Part shown: positions 5,874 to 12,167 of the stretch, in pieces | How positions within the stretch are numbered: position 1 is the stretch's first letter | Layout of the letters: each line of letters begins with the position of its first letter | From: an uncultured Ruminococcus sp. | GTDB taxonomy: Bacteria > Bacillota > Clostridia > Oscillospirales > CAG-272 | Direction of reading: 5' to 3' | NCBI GenBank assembly: GCA_902797495.1 | Contig: CADBTH010000169.1 | Coordinates: 1-12,167, forward strand | DNA length: 12,167 nucleotides | The notes under the pieces: generated by a model | What the model saw: only the letters and a program-made list of their open reading frames with translations | The model's database searches: none | What the model was told of the DNA's origin: nothing | Translations under genes and position numbers: made by a program

Positions 5874-8462
5874 ATGAAGAAACTCTTATCGCTCGTTTTT
5901 GTTGCGGTAATGATAGCGTCTCTCGCGGCGGCGACCGTGACTACGGGCGGCGCGACGGCTGATCCGTCCGCAAGCTACGTAGTTCAGACGGCTCCGAACG
6001 AGGACTCGGATATCAGAATGTGGTTCCAGCACGCGAACGTAAAAGTCCATCAGGAGGACAAAACGTCGACGGGGCGGAACACGTATTCCGTCTACATGGC
6101 TAAGAACGAGTATCAGGGAACGCAGGTAACTCTGTATTCCCCGAGCGTTACGAAGAGTCTCATTACGGCGGAGATCGGCAGCTTTACGGCTATGGACGGC
6201 TCCGGCGCGACGATGACTGCCGAACTGTACTATGAATTCTATATCAAGTGCGACAACCTCGACTCGACCGACGTACTCGGCGTAAACAACGCGTCTCAGT
6301 CGTTTATAAGAGAGGGAATGATCCCCGACGCAATGGCGCCGATAGGCGACATCAACATGCAGGGCGGACGTGGCAAATTCACGCTGACTGCGGGAAAAAC
6401 GCAGACTCTCTACATCAAGATAAAGAGCACGCTCGAAACGCCTTCGGGCTGGTACAGCGCGCAGTTCAACGTCAAGAATACTTCCGGTCAGGTCGTCAAG
6501 ACCGCGACCGTCTACGCCTACGTCTGGGATTTCGAGATCCCCGAGGCGACTCATCTTCAGACGGCGGTACAGCTCGGCTACGACAAGTACAACGCCGCAA
6601 ATCTTTACAAAAACGCGTACGATTATCTGCTCGACAACCGCCTTTGCGCATACGAGATACCCGGCGGACTCACATCGTCCAACGCCGACCTTTCGTATTA
6701 CCTCGAGAACCCGAGAGTGAACGCGATAGCGGTACAGAACAAGACGTACAGCTGTCAGTTGCTGTGGCCGGAAATACAGACCATTTACAATCTGATGAGC
6801 TCGAGATCCGACTGGAACGACATAAAGGATAAATTCTATTTCTACTATGTCGACGAGCCGAGGAGCAAGCAGGTGCACGAGGTAACTCAGAGCCAGTATT
6901 TCTACGATCTGCACCCGCCGATAGAGAAGATGTTCCAGTTCCACAGCTCCAGAGTGGAGCGCGGCTGGCCGGGCGCGACCTGCCTTGTTACTATCGACGA
7001 CAACTCGCCTTACGTTCCCGGCACGTCAGCCGACGGCGTCAGCGACTACGGGTATGCGAAGAACCTCGCGTGGAACGGCTCAAGATACCTCACCGCGGAC
7101 GACGGCGTCGGCAGATTCTCCGGGGTTATGGATACCGTTCAGGGTATCATGGACGAAGGATCGACCGATATCTGGTGCGTCAAGACTCAGGTCTTCACGC
7201 CGAACTCCGTTCTCGCGTCCTCAGGTTATCACGGACTTTACCGCGTGAACAAGGTAATGGATATCAACGGACAGTGCTCGGGATTTGATTACGGTAACCT
7301 CGCCGCTCTCTACTTCGACTGGGACAGCATATACGGACCTTTCGATCAGAGATTCCGCAATTATCAGGCTGAGCGCGCCGCACAGGGCGACAATAAGAAA
7401 CTCTGGGTATATATGTGCGGCAAAGGCCCCGACTACACTTACTGCAACAACCTCATCGAAAATACCGGACTTCAGTCCGAACTTCTGTTGTGGCAGACGA
7501 TGCAGAACGGAGCTACGGGATTCCTCTATTACTCGGCTAATATGTGGCCTGAATCCTCGAATACCGCCGGTTTTGCGGAGGGATCCTCCGTTGCTTACGA
7601 CGGTTCGACGGTGTCCGGTAAATGGCCTGTCAACAGATGGACTCCTACCGGCGTTTATAACGCTACTGCATACCCGTTCGGAGATCCGATCTCGCAGGGA
7701 ACTGTAGGATACGGCAACGGCGTGCTTCTGTACGGCAAGGATATGAAGACGTATCTGCGTGTCTTCGGTTCCACGACTCCTCTCGGAACCGTAAGAGTCG
7801 AACACCTTCGCGACGGCGTCGAGGATTACGAGATGCTTTATCAGTACCGCGAAGCGTACGGCGAGACCGCTATGCAGACTCTCATTTCCAAGGTGTCTTC
7901 CAACGTCGTAAACTATCTTTCGATGCCCGCATTCAACAGATCATCTTACCCCTCTTCCATGACTAACGAGGACGTATTCGCGTCTGTCAGGATCGAACTC
8001 GGAAACGCAGTTGAAGCTGCGGCTCAGACGCAGCCTCACGAGCATACGTGGGACGCGGGAGTCGTAACGACAGATCCGTCGTGTACGGAAGATGGCGTTA
8101 AGACTTACACTTGCACGGAATGCGGCGAGACTTATACGGAAGCCGTTCCCGCAACGGGGCATACATGGAACGCAGGCGTTGTGACCGTGCAGCCGACTTA
8201 TAAAACGGAAGGCGTCAGAACGTACACCTGCACTAAGTGCGGCGAGACGTATACCGAACCGATACCCGTCATCCCGCCGAAAATCGGCGACGTCAACGGA
8301 GACGGCGTTACGAACATGAAGGATATACAGCTCCTTAAGAAGTTCGTTGCAAGTACTGTAACGATCGACGATATCGTCGACGTCAATAGCGATCTCGACG
8401 GCGACGGCTCGATCGGATTCAAAGATTTGCGGCTTCTCAAATCGAGCTTGGCAGGAAGCTGA
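5874..8462 (+). CDS. Secreted GH123-like (DUF4091) glycosidase with type I dockerin, paralog B
   Basis: This 862-aa protein has the same architecture as its neighbours: signal peptide (about 1-21), N-terminal beta-sandwich, GH123-like catalytic module and C-terminal dockerin (about 805-862, loops DVNGDGVTNMKD and DLDGDGSIGFKD). The catalytic pair is Asp327-Glu328 in YFYYVDEP, and the GPDYTYCN motif is kept (Asp520). Unlike A and C, it carries two linker repeats in tandem, starting at about His722 and His763. Their Cys pairs are 747/750 and 786/789, plus an extra Cys737 in the first repeat. It also has a longer insertion after the catalytic pair (roughly residues 331-365) and around 555-600, which probably change loops near the active site. 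GGAGG (5863-5867) gives a clear start at 5874, 97 nt after paralog A. It is probably secreted and docked on the same scaffoldin as A and C; the substrate is unknown. Confidence 0.85.
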   Translation: MKKLLSLVFVAVMIASLAAATVTTGGATADPSASYVVQTAPNEDSDIRMWFQHANVKVHQEDKTSTGRNTYSVYMAKNEYQGTQVTLYSPSVTKSLITAEIGSFTAMDGSGATMTAELYYEFYIKCDNLDSTDVLGVNNASQSFIREGMIPDAMAPIGDINMQGGRGKFTLTAGKTQTLYIKIKSTLETPSGWYSAQFNVKNTSGQVVKTATVYAYVWDFEIPEATHLQTAVQLGYDKYNAANLYKNAYDYLLDNRLCAYEIPGGLTSSNADLSYYLENPRVNAIAVQNKTYSCQLLWPEIQTIYNLMSSRSDWNDIKDKFYFYYVDEPRSKQVHEVTQSQYFYDLHPPIEKMFQFHSSRVERGWPGATCLVTIDDNSPYVPGTSADGVSDYGYAKNLAWNGSRYLTADDGVGRFSGVMDTVQGIMDEGSTDIWCVKTQVFTPNSVLASSGYHGLYRVNKVMDINGQCSGFDYGNLAALYFDWDSIYGPFDQRFRNYQAERAAQGDNKKLWVYMCGKGPDYTYCNNLIENTGLQSELLLWQTMQNGATGFLYYSANMWPESSNTAGFAEGSSVAYDGSTVSGKWPVNRWTPTGVYNATAYPFGDPISQGTVGYGNGVLLYGKDMKTYLRVFGSTTPLGTVRVEHLRDGVEDYEMLYQYREAYGETAMQTLISKVSSNVVNYLSMPAFNRSSYPSSMTNEDVFASVRIELGNAVEAAAQTQPHEHTWDAGVVTTDPSCTEDGVKTYTCTECGETYTEAVPATGHTWNAGVVTVQPTYKTEGVRTYTCTKCGETYTEPIPVIPPKIGDVNGDGVTNMKDIQLLKKFVASTVTIDDIVDVNSDLDGDGSIGFKDLRLLKSSLAGS
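8037..8276 (+). repeat. Tandem HTW...CTxCGETxTE protein repeat in paralog B
   Basis: Two consecutive units of about 40 codons each encode [H]HTW(D/N)AGVV...EGV(K/R)TYTCTxCGETYTE. Paralogs A and C hold one unit each at the same place, between catalytic module and dockerin. The unit is frequent in large secreted proteins of gut Clostridia. Its CxxC could bind a metal or form a disulfide. In B the extra unit probably arose by internal duplication. Confidence 0.75.
8283..8353 (+). repeat. 71-bp exact repeat, copy 1 (dockerin start of paralog B)
   Basis: The stretch from ATCGGCGACGTCAACGGAGA to TTCGTTGCAAG is identical, base for base, to 10767-10837 in paralog C. It encodes the first Ca-binding loop and helix of the dockerin. 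The same protein segment in paralog A differs at several synonymous positions, so the identity is not explained by protein constraint alone. Confidence 0.85.
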
Positions 8463-8470
8463 AAATAATT

Positions 8471-8497
8471 ATCGGCGCACGGATCCCGTGCGCCGAT
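8471..8497 (+). terminator. GC-rich stem-loop after paralog B
   Basis: A perfect 12-bp stem, ATCGGCGCACGG / CCGTGCGCCGAT (8471-8482 with 8486-8497), closes on a 3-nt loop 8 nt after the stop codon. No U-tract follows. It occupies the same position as the hairpins after paralogs A and C but has an unrelated sequence, and is probably an mRNA 3'-end stabilising or processing element. Confidence 0.55.
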
Positions 8498-8540
8498 TCA
8501 GACTCGGAAAACTATATTATCTCTCTGTTTTGGAGGTAAC

Positions 8541-10946
8541 ATGAAAAGACTTATCTCTCTTTTTGTGACCGTATTAATAATCGTATCGGCAGTTCCGGCG
8601 TCAGTTGTTTCAAGCGGCGCTACTACCGATCCGGCGGCAAACTACGTCGTACAGACCGCGCCGAACGAGGACGCGGATATCCGAATGTGGTTTCAGCATC
8701 CGAACGTCAAAGTCCGCCAGGAGGACACGGCGTCTACGGGGAAGAATACGTACTCCGTCTATATGGCGAAGAACGAGTATCAGGGCGCTCAGGTCACCCT
8801 CTATTCTCCGAACGTAACAAAGTCTATGATATCGGCAAATATTACCCCGTTCACGGCAATGGACGGCTCCGGAGCGGCGATGTCTGCCGACGTCTACTAT
8901 GAATTCTATATCAAATGCGAAGACCTCGACGTAACGGACGTTTACGGAGTGAACAGCGCTTCGCAGTCCTTTATCAAAAACGGAATGATCCCCGACGCCA
9001 TGGCGAAGGTCTCCGATATAAACCGCCAGGCTGGCGCGGGGAAATTCACTCTTACGGCAGGTAAGACCCAGACCCTTTACATCAAGATAAAGAGCGAAAG
9101 CGACACTCCTTCCGGCTGGTACAGCGCGCAGTTTAACGTTACAAATACTGCCGGACAGGTTATCAAGACTGCAACGGTATACGCAAACGTCTGGGATTTC
9201 GAGATCCCTGAGGAGACTCACCTTCAGACCGGTTACTACCTGAACTACGCCGCTTACGGAAGCGACGCGGCGTATAAGAACGCTTACGACTATCTGCTCG
9301 ATAACCGCATCTGCGCGTTTCATATACCCGGCGAGATCAATTCGTCGAACCCGTATCTAACGAATCCGAGAGTAAACGCAGTTGCCGTTCAGGGAAGGGA
9401 CAGCTACGCCTGCAACCTTACCGGCGCAGAGATACGCGACATCTACGACGACCTCTCGACGATGGACGAATGGGACACGGTCAAGGAAAAGCTCTATTTC
9501 TACACCTGCGACGAGCCAATGAGCAAAGAACAGGTGGACGGACTGTACGCCGCGTTCGGCAGACGATACAACACGCTCGACGACGTGAGGTCCGCTTACA
9601 ACAGAGTTAAGGGTGGATGGCCCGAGGATCCATACTGCCTTGTGGCTTTCCATGAAAACCATCCTTACCCCCCGGTATATGACAAGAATACCGCTTACGT
9701 CGCCTCTACCGGCAGATACCTGCAGAGCGACGACCACTCGGGCAGATTCGACAACGTCGCGGACGCCGTTCAGGGGATGATGGACGAGGGTACCTGCTCC
9801 GTCTGGTGCGTTCAGCCCTACTTCTACACACCCGCGTCGGTCCTCTCATCCGCGGGTTACACCGGCAACAATTACAACGACGTAAAGATGAGGAGCATGA
9901 ACGGCATTATTTCCGGCTTCTCGCTCGAATATAACTCCATCATCAACGGAGGAAACTACTTTAACTGGGACAGCAAATACGGCTCGTTCTCGTACCGCCT
10001 GAAGAACTATCAGGATGCGCAGGCAGCTCAGGGAAAGAACGTTAAACTGTGGAACTACGTCTGCGGAAATGAAGTCGCTTACACTTACTGTAACCACGTT
10101 ATAGAGAACACCGGTCTTCAGGAGGAGATCCTGTTCTGGCAGACGATGCAGACCGGAGCTACCGGGTTCCTTTACTACGGCGCTAACCTCTGGAATGAGA
10201 ACTCTTCCACGTGCGGTGTTGAAGGCTCGTCCGTTGCGTACGACGGATCGACTGCGTCCGGCGTATGGAACGTCAACAGATACGTCGGCGGCAGAGGCAA
10301 TTATAACATTTACGGCAACGGTGTCATCCTCTACGGTAAGGACGTCAAAGTTGCGCTCCGTATCGGCAGTACGACCCAGCCTCTCGGAACTGTGAGAGTC
10401 GAGCATATCAGAGACGGTATCGAAGACTACGAGATGCTGTATATGTATCGCGAAGCGTACGGCGAGACTGCAATGAACGATATGATCTCGAAGGTTTCCG
10501 CAAACGTCGTAAACTATCTTTCGATGCCCGCGTTCAACAGATCGGCGTACCCCTCTTCCATGACGAATGAGGATGTTTTTGCCGCGGTCAGGATCGAGCT
10601 CGGGAACGCTCTCGAAAACGCATCTTCCGAACAGCCTCACGAGCATACGTGGGACGCGGGGGTCGTAACCGTCGAGCCGACTTATAAGTCGGAAGGGGTC
10701 AGAACGTACACCTGCGCAGAGTGCGGCGAGACGTACACCGAAGTGATCCCCGTTCTCCCGCCGAAGATCGGCGACGTCAACGGAGACGGCGTTACGAACA
10801 TGAAGGATATACAGCTCCTTAAGAAGTTCGTTGCAAGCACGGTCACGATAGACGACATCGTAGACGTCAACAGTGATATAGACGGAGACGGAACGATCGG
10901 ATTCAAAGACCTGCGCCTGCTCAAGTCGAACTTAGCAGGCAGCTGA
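8541..10946 (+). CDS. Secreted GH123-like (DUF4091) glycosidase with type I dockerin, paralog C
   Basis: The 801-aa product has a signal peptide (about 1-20), an N-terminal beta-sandwich ending at WDFEIPE, a GH123-like catalytic module, one HEHTW repeat (from His700, Cys725/Cys728) and a dockerin (about 744-801, loops DVNGDGVTNMKD and DIDGDGTIGFKD). The catalytic pair Asp324-Glu325 is present in YFYTCDEP. One conserved spot differs: where A and B read GPDYTYCN, C reads NEVAYTYCN, so the Pro-Asp is Val-Ala (Ala513). This may mean a changed substrate pocket. C also has an insertion after the catalytic pair (about residues 330-355, GLYAAFGRRYNTLDD...). GGAGGT (8532-8537) precedes the ATG by 3 nt, and the gene begins 78 nt after paralog B. 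It is the last gene of the + strand series and closest in sequence to paralog B. Confidence 0.85.
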   Translation: MKRLISLFVTVLIIVSAVPASVVSSGATTDPAANYVVQTAPNEDADIRMWFQHPNVKVRQEDTASTGKNTYSVYMAKNEYQGAQVTLYSPNVTKSMISANITPFTAMDGSGAAMSADVYYEFYIKCEDLDVTDVYGVNSASQSFIKNGMIPDAMAKVSDINRQAGAGKFTLTAGKTQTLYIKIKSESDTPSGWYSAQFNVTNTAGQVIKTATVYANVWDFEIPEETHLQTGYYLNYAAYGSDAAYKNAYDYLLDNRICAFHIPGEINSSNPYLTNPRVNAVAVQGRDSYACNLTGAEIRDIYDDLSTMDEWDTVKEKLYFYTCDEPMSKEQVDGLYAAFGRRYNTLDDVRSAYNRVKGGWPEDPYCLVAFHENHPYPPVYDKNTAYVASTGRYLQSDDHSGRFDNVADAVQGMMDEGTCSVWCVQPYFYTPASVLSSAGYTGNNYNDVKMRSMNGIISGFSLEYNSIINGGNYFNWDSKYGSFSYRLKNYQDAQAAQGKNVKLWNYVCGNEVAYTYCNHVIENTGLQEEILFWQTMQTGATGFLYYGANLWNENSSTCGVEGSSVAYDGSTASGVWNVNRYVGGRGNYNIYGNGVILYGKDVKVALRIGSTTQPLGTVRVEHIRDGIEDYEMLYMYREAYGETAMNDMISKVSANVVNYLSMPAFNRSAYPSSMTNEDVFAAVRIELGNALENASSEQPHEHTWDAGVVTVEPTYKSEGVRTYTCAECGETYTEVIPVLPPKIGDVNGDGVTNMKDIQLLKKFVASTVTIDDIVDVNSDIDGDGTIGFKDLRLLKSNLAGS
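10767..10837 (+). repeat. 71-bp exact repeat, copy 2 (dockerin start of paralog C)
   Basis: Identical to 8283-8353 in paralog B. The flanks drift at synonymous positions immediately outside (for example GCAAGTACTG in B against GCAAGCACGG in C), which marks the edges of the identical tract. Confidence 0.85.
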
Positions 10947-10953
10947 CGGATAA

Positions 10954-10988
10954 ACAAGTAGGGGGAGGCCTTCGCCTCCCCCTCTTGT
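10954..10988 (+). terminator. Strong stem-loop after paralog C, probable end of the + strand unit
   Basis: Seven nt after the stop, GGGGGAGGC (10961-10969) pairs with GCCTCCCCC (10974-10982) over a CTTC loop. A10960-T10983 extends it, and ACAAG (10954-10958) with CTTGT (10984-10988) adds an outer stem across a single bulged T, giving 15 bp in all. No T-run follows, so termination may depend on the weaker hairpin with a T-tract at 11045-11066. Confidence 0.55.
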
Positions 10989-11044
10989 AAGGAATAGAGA
11001 AAAACTATGAAAAAAACACTAACGTGTTCGACTCTGGTTAATTC

Positions 11045-11066
11045 GCGGTCTTCGCCGCTCTTTTTT
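11045..11066 (+). terminator. Short hairpin followed by a T-tract, possible intrinsic terminator
   Basis: GCGGT-CTTC-GCCGC (11045-11058) forms a 5-bp stem (the last pair is a T-G wobble) and is followed by TCTTTTTT (11059-11066). The stem is short, but the T-tract is the best on the + strand after paralog C. It could complete termination of transcripts that pass the larger hairpin at 10954-10988. The rest of the 10989-11156 gap shows no convincing gene. Confidence 0.4.
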
Positions 11067-11156
11067 CTTTCTGATTATAATTATACTCACACTTTTGAAT
11101 TCCGTATGATTACAAAGTGAAAAGTGAGTGAAGATTATGATTGAGTTGTAAACAAT

Positions 11157-11182
11157 CGGCCGACGAATTGTTTCGTCGGCCG
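11157..11182 (-). terminator. Intrinsic terminator of hslO
   Basis: CGGCCGACGAA (11157-11167) and TTCGTCGGCCG (11172-11182) form a perfect 11-bp stem with a 4-nt loop, 7 nt beyond the hslO stop. Read on the - strand it is followed by ATTGTTTACAA, a modest U-rich stretch. The + strand side is also T-rich further on, so it may work in both directions between these convergent units. Confidence 0.7.
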
Positions 11183-11189
11183 TAAATAG

Positions 11190-12065
11190 TTATTTTCTTC
11201 CGTTTTCTATCTCTTCGATATCGAAAACGTATTTCGATCCGCAGAATCTGCATTCAGTCTCAATCGGCTCTTCCGAAGACTTCAGGTCTTCAATGTCCTT
11301 GTCCGGAAGGGAGATGAGCGCGCGGAGGTATTTTTCGCGCGAGCAGGTGCAGCGGTATTCCGTGTCGAACTCGTCGAAGACTTCGTAAGGCACGTCCTTG
11401 AAAACGAGATCTATCACGTCTTCTGCGCTTTTACCTTCTTTGATGAGCGCGGAGACCGAAGGGATCATTTTCAGGTTAGCCTCTATCTTATCGATGACGT
11501 CTCCGTCGGCGCCGGGCATTATCTGAACGAGGAATCCGCCCGCCGCAAGTATTTCAATCTCATCGGATACGCGGACGCCGAGAGCGCACGCGGAAGGGGT
11601 CTGTTCGCTCGACGCGAAGTATTCCGTCACGTCGTCTCCTATCTCTCCGGTCACGATCGGGGATACGCCGTTGTAGGGCTCGGCAAGTCCCAGATCCTTC
11701 GTAACGTAGAGATATCCGTTCTTACCTACCGCGCCGCCTACGTCGAGCTTTCCGAATTCGTTCGCTTCAAGCTCGACTTCGGGGTTCTGCACGTACCCTC
11801 TGACGTTGCCCTTGTAGTCCGATACGCACACCACCGTGCCGGCAGGGCCGTCGCCTTTTATCTGAAGTGTCAGAGAGTTGTCGCGGTCTTTCAGAAGGGA
11901 ACCCATGAGGGAAGCAGCGGTCAGCGCTCTTCCGAGGACTGCCGCGCAGGTCTTGGACGTTTTGTGTATCTTCACCGCCTCTGCGACGACTGCGGTGGAA
12001 TCTGTGAAGAAGATGCGCGCTGAGCCGTCGCAGCTCAGCGCTCTTGTAATGTATGACTGTTTCAT
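11190..12065 (-). CDS. hslO: Hsp33 redox-regulated chaperone
   Basis: The 291-aa product matches the usual length of Hsp33, a cytoplasmic holdase that is activated by oxidative unfolding and protects proteins from aggregation. The diagnostic C-terminal zinc-binding redox switch is intact: Cys239-x-Cys241, 30 residues, then Cys272-x2-Cys275. The N-terminal domain begins with a typical SYITRALSCDGSARIFF segment and contains the LLKDRDNSLTLQIKGDGPAG region common to the family. Its ATG (12065) directly follows the TAA of the upstream gene. A GGAG site (complement of 12072-12075) lies inside that gene's last codons, so the two are co-transcribed and translationally coupled. The gene is convergent with the glycosidase series and functionally unrelated to it; it looks like ordinary core genome. 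Confidence 0.96.
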   Translation of the reverse strand: MKQSYITRALSCDGSARIFFTDSTAVVAEAVKIHKTSKTCAAVLGRALTAASLMGSLLKDRDNSLTLQIKGDGPAGTVVCVSDYKGNVRGYVQNPEVELEANEFGKLDVGGAVGKNGYLYVTKDLGLAEPYNGVSPIVTGEIGDDVTEYFASSEQTPSACALGVRVSDEIEILAAGGFLVQIMPGADGDVIDKIEANLKMIPSVSALIKEGKSAEDVIDLVFKDVPYEVFDEFDTEYRCTCSREKYLRALISLPDKDIEDLKSSEEPIETECRFCGSKYVFDIEEIENGRK

Positions 12066-12167
12066 TTAAAGCTCCAGTTTTTCGACCGTCTTGTTGTAGT
12101 GCGAACGGAGAGCCGCGGTGGAGAGCTCGTGAGAGATCCTCGTTTCCTCGGGAGTGAAGAGTCCGAA
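12066..12167 (-). CDS. 3' end of an unidentified gene upstream of hslO (partial)
   Basis: On the - strand an open frame enters from the window edge and runs 33 codons to a TAA (12068-12066) that abuts the hslO start codon. The visible C-terminus, beginning FGLFTPEETRISHELS and ending KTVEKLEL, looks like a soluble helical tail. It is too short for me to name a family. The abutting stop/start and the ribosome-binding site for hslO inside this gene support its being a real upstream operon member. Confidence 0.6.
   Translation of the reverse strand, partial: FGLFTPEETRISHELSTAALRSHYNKTVEKLEL

Noticed and set aside
5886..6944. Long open frame of 352 codons on the - strand inside paralog B (similar ones inside A at 3470-4396 and C at 9846-10646)
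   Set aside because: They lie wholly antisense to well-supported glycosidase genes and recur at matching positions in the paralogs, as expected from shared codon use. Their products lack recognisable motifs and have no good ribosome-binding sites.
11076..11081. TATAAT on the + strand as a possible promoter -10 box
   Set aside because: No matching -35 element lies 16-18 nt upstream and there is no + strand gene downstream; hslO runs in the opposite direction.
11007..11120. Small + strand open frame of 37 codons starting MKKTLTCST between paralog C and hslO
   Set aside because: The nearest AAGGA (10989-10993) is about 13 nt from the ATG, too far for a good site, and the frame runs through a hairpin with T-tract (11045-11066). 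No family features are visible, so chance is more likely, although a leader peptide cannot be excluded.
1..12167. CRISPR array, tRNA, rRNA or insertion sequence
   Set aside because: No regularly spaced short repeats, no tRNA cloverleaf, no rRNA-like segments and no transposase or terminal inverted repeats were seen. The only long repeats are the paralogous genes themselves.

Overview
The window looks like a chromosomal segment of a fibre- or glycan-degrading gut or rumen Clostridia member (Oscillospirales/Ruminococcaceae-like). This placement is an inference. It rests on the type I dockerins, the CTxCGET-type repeats common in secreted proteins of that group, the strong GGAGG ribosome-binding sites and the redox chaperone Hsp33.

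Layout. (1) Positions 32-3294 hold four tightly packed + strand genes: a signal-anchored surface protein with a PDT-rich linker, an HprK/PEPCK-like P-loop protein, a radical SAM/SPASM enzyme and a PqqD-like protein. Two junctions overlap (8 nt and 4 nt) and the third has a 14-nt gap, so this reads as one translationally coupled operon. A radical SAM/SPASM enzyme with a PqqD-type recognition protein is the core of a peptide-modifying (RiPP-like) system. The extra HprK-like protein recalls the ScmC/ScmD/ScmE-F composition of the SynChlorMet cassettes. No precursor peptide is visible in the window.

(2) Positions 3335-10946 hold three large paralogous + strand genes in tandem (813, 862 and 801 aa). 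Each encodes a signal peptide, a GH123-like (formerly DUF4091) glycosidase module with the Asp-Glu catalytic pair kept, one or two CxxC-containing repeats, and a C-terminal type I dockerin. They are probably secreted, cohesin-docked glycosidases (cellulosome-type parts). Each is followed within about 10 nt by a strong GC-rich stem-loop lacking a clear U-tract. Only 40 nt separate the pqqD-like gene from the first of them, so all seven genes could lie on one transcript.

(3) Positions 10947-11189 separate convergent units and hold stem-loops. Positions 11190-12065 on the - strand encode Hsp33 (hslO), directly preceded (TAA-ATG abutting) by the 3' end of an unidentified gene that runs off the window edge.

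How the parts may work together: the dockerin enzymes would be exported and held on a scaffoldin encoded elsewhere. The surface protein and the modification cassette are the least understood part. Whether the cassette acts on a peptide linked to this glycan-degrading apparatus is the main open question.
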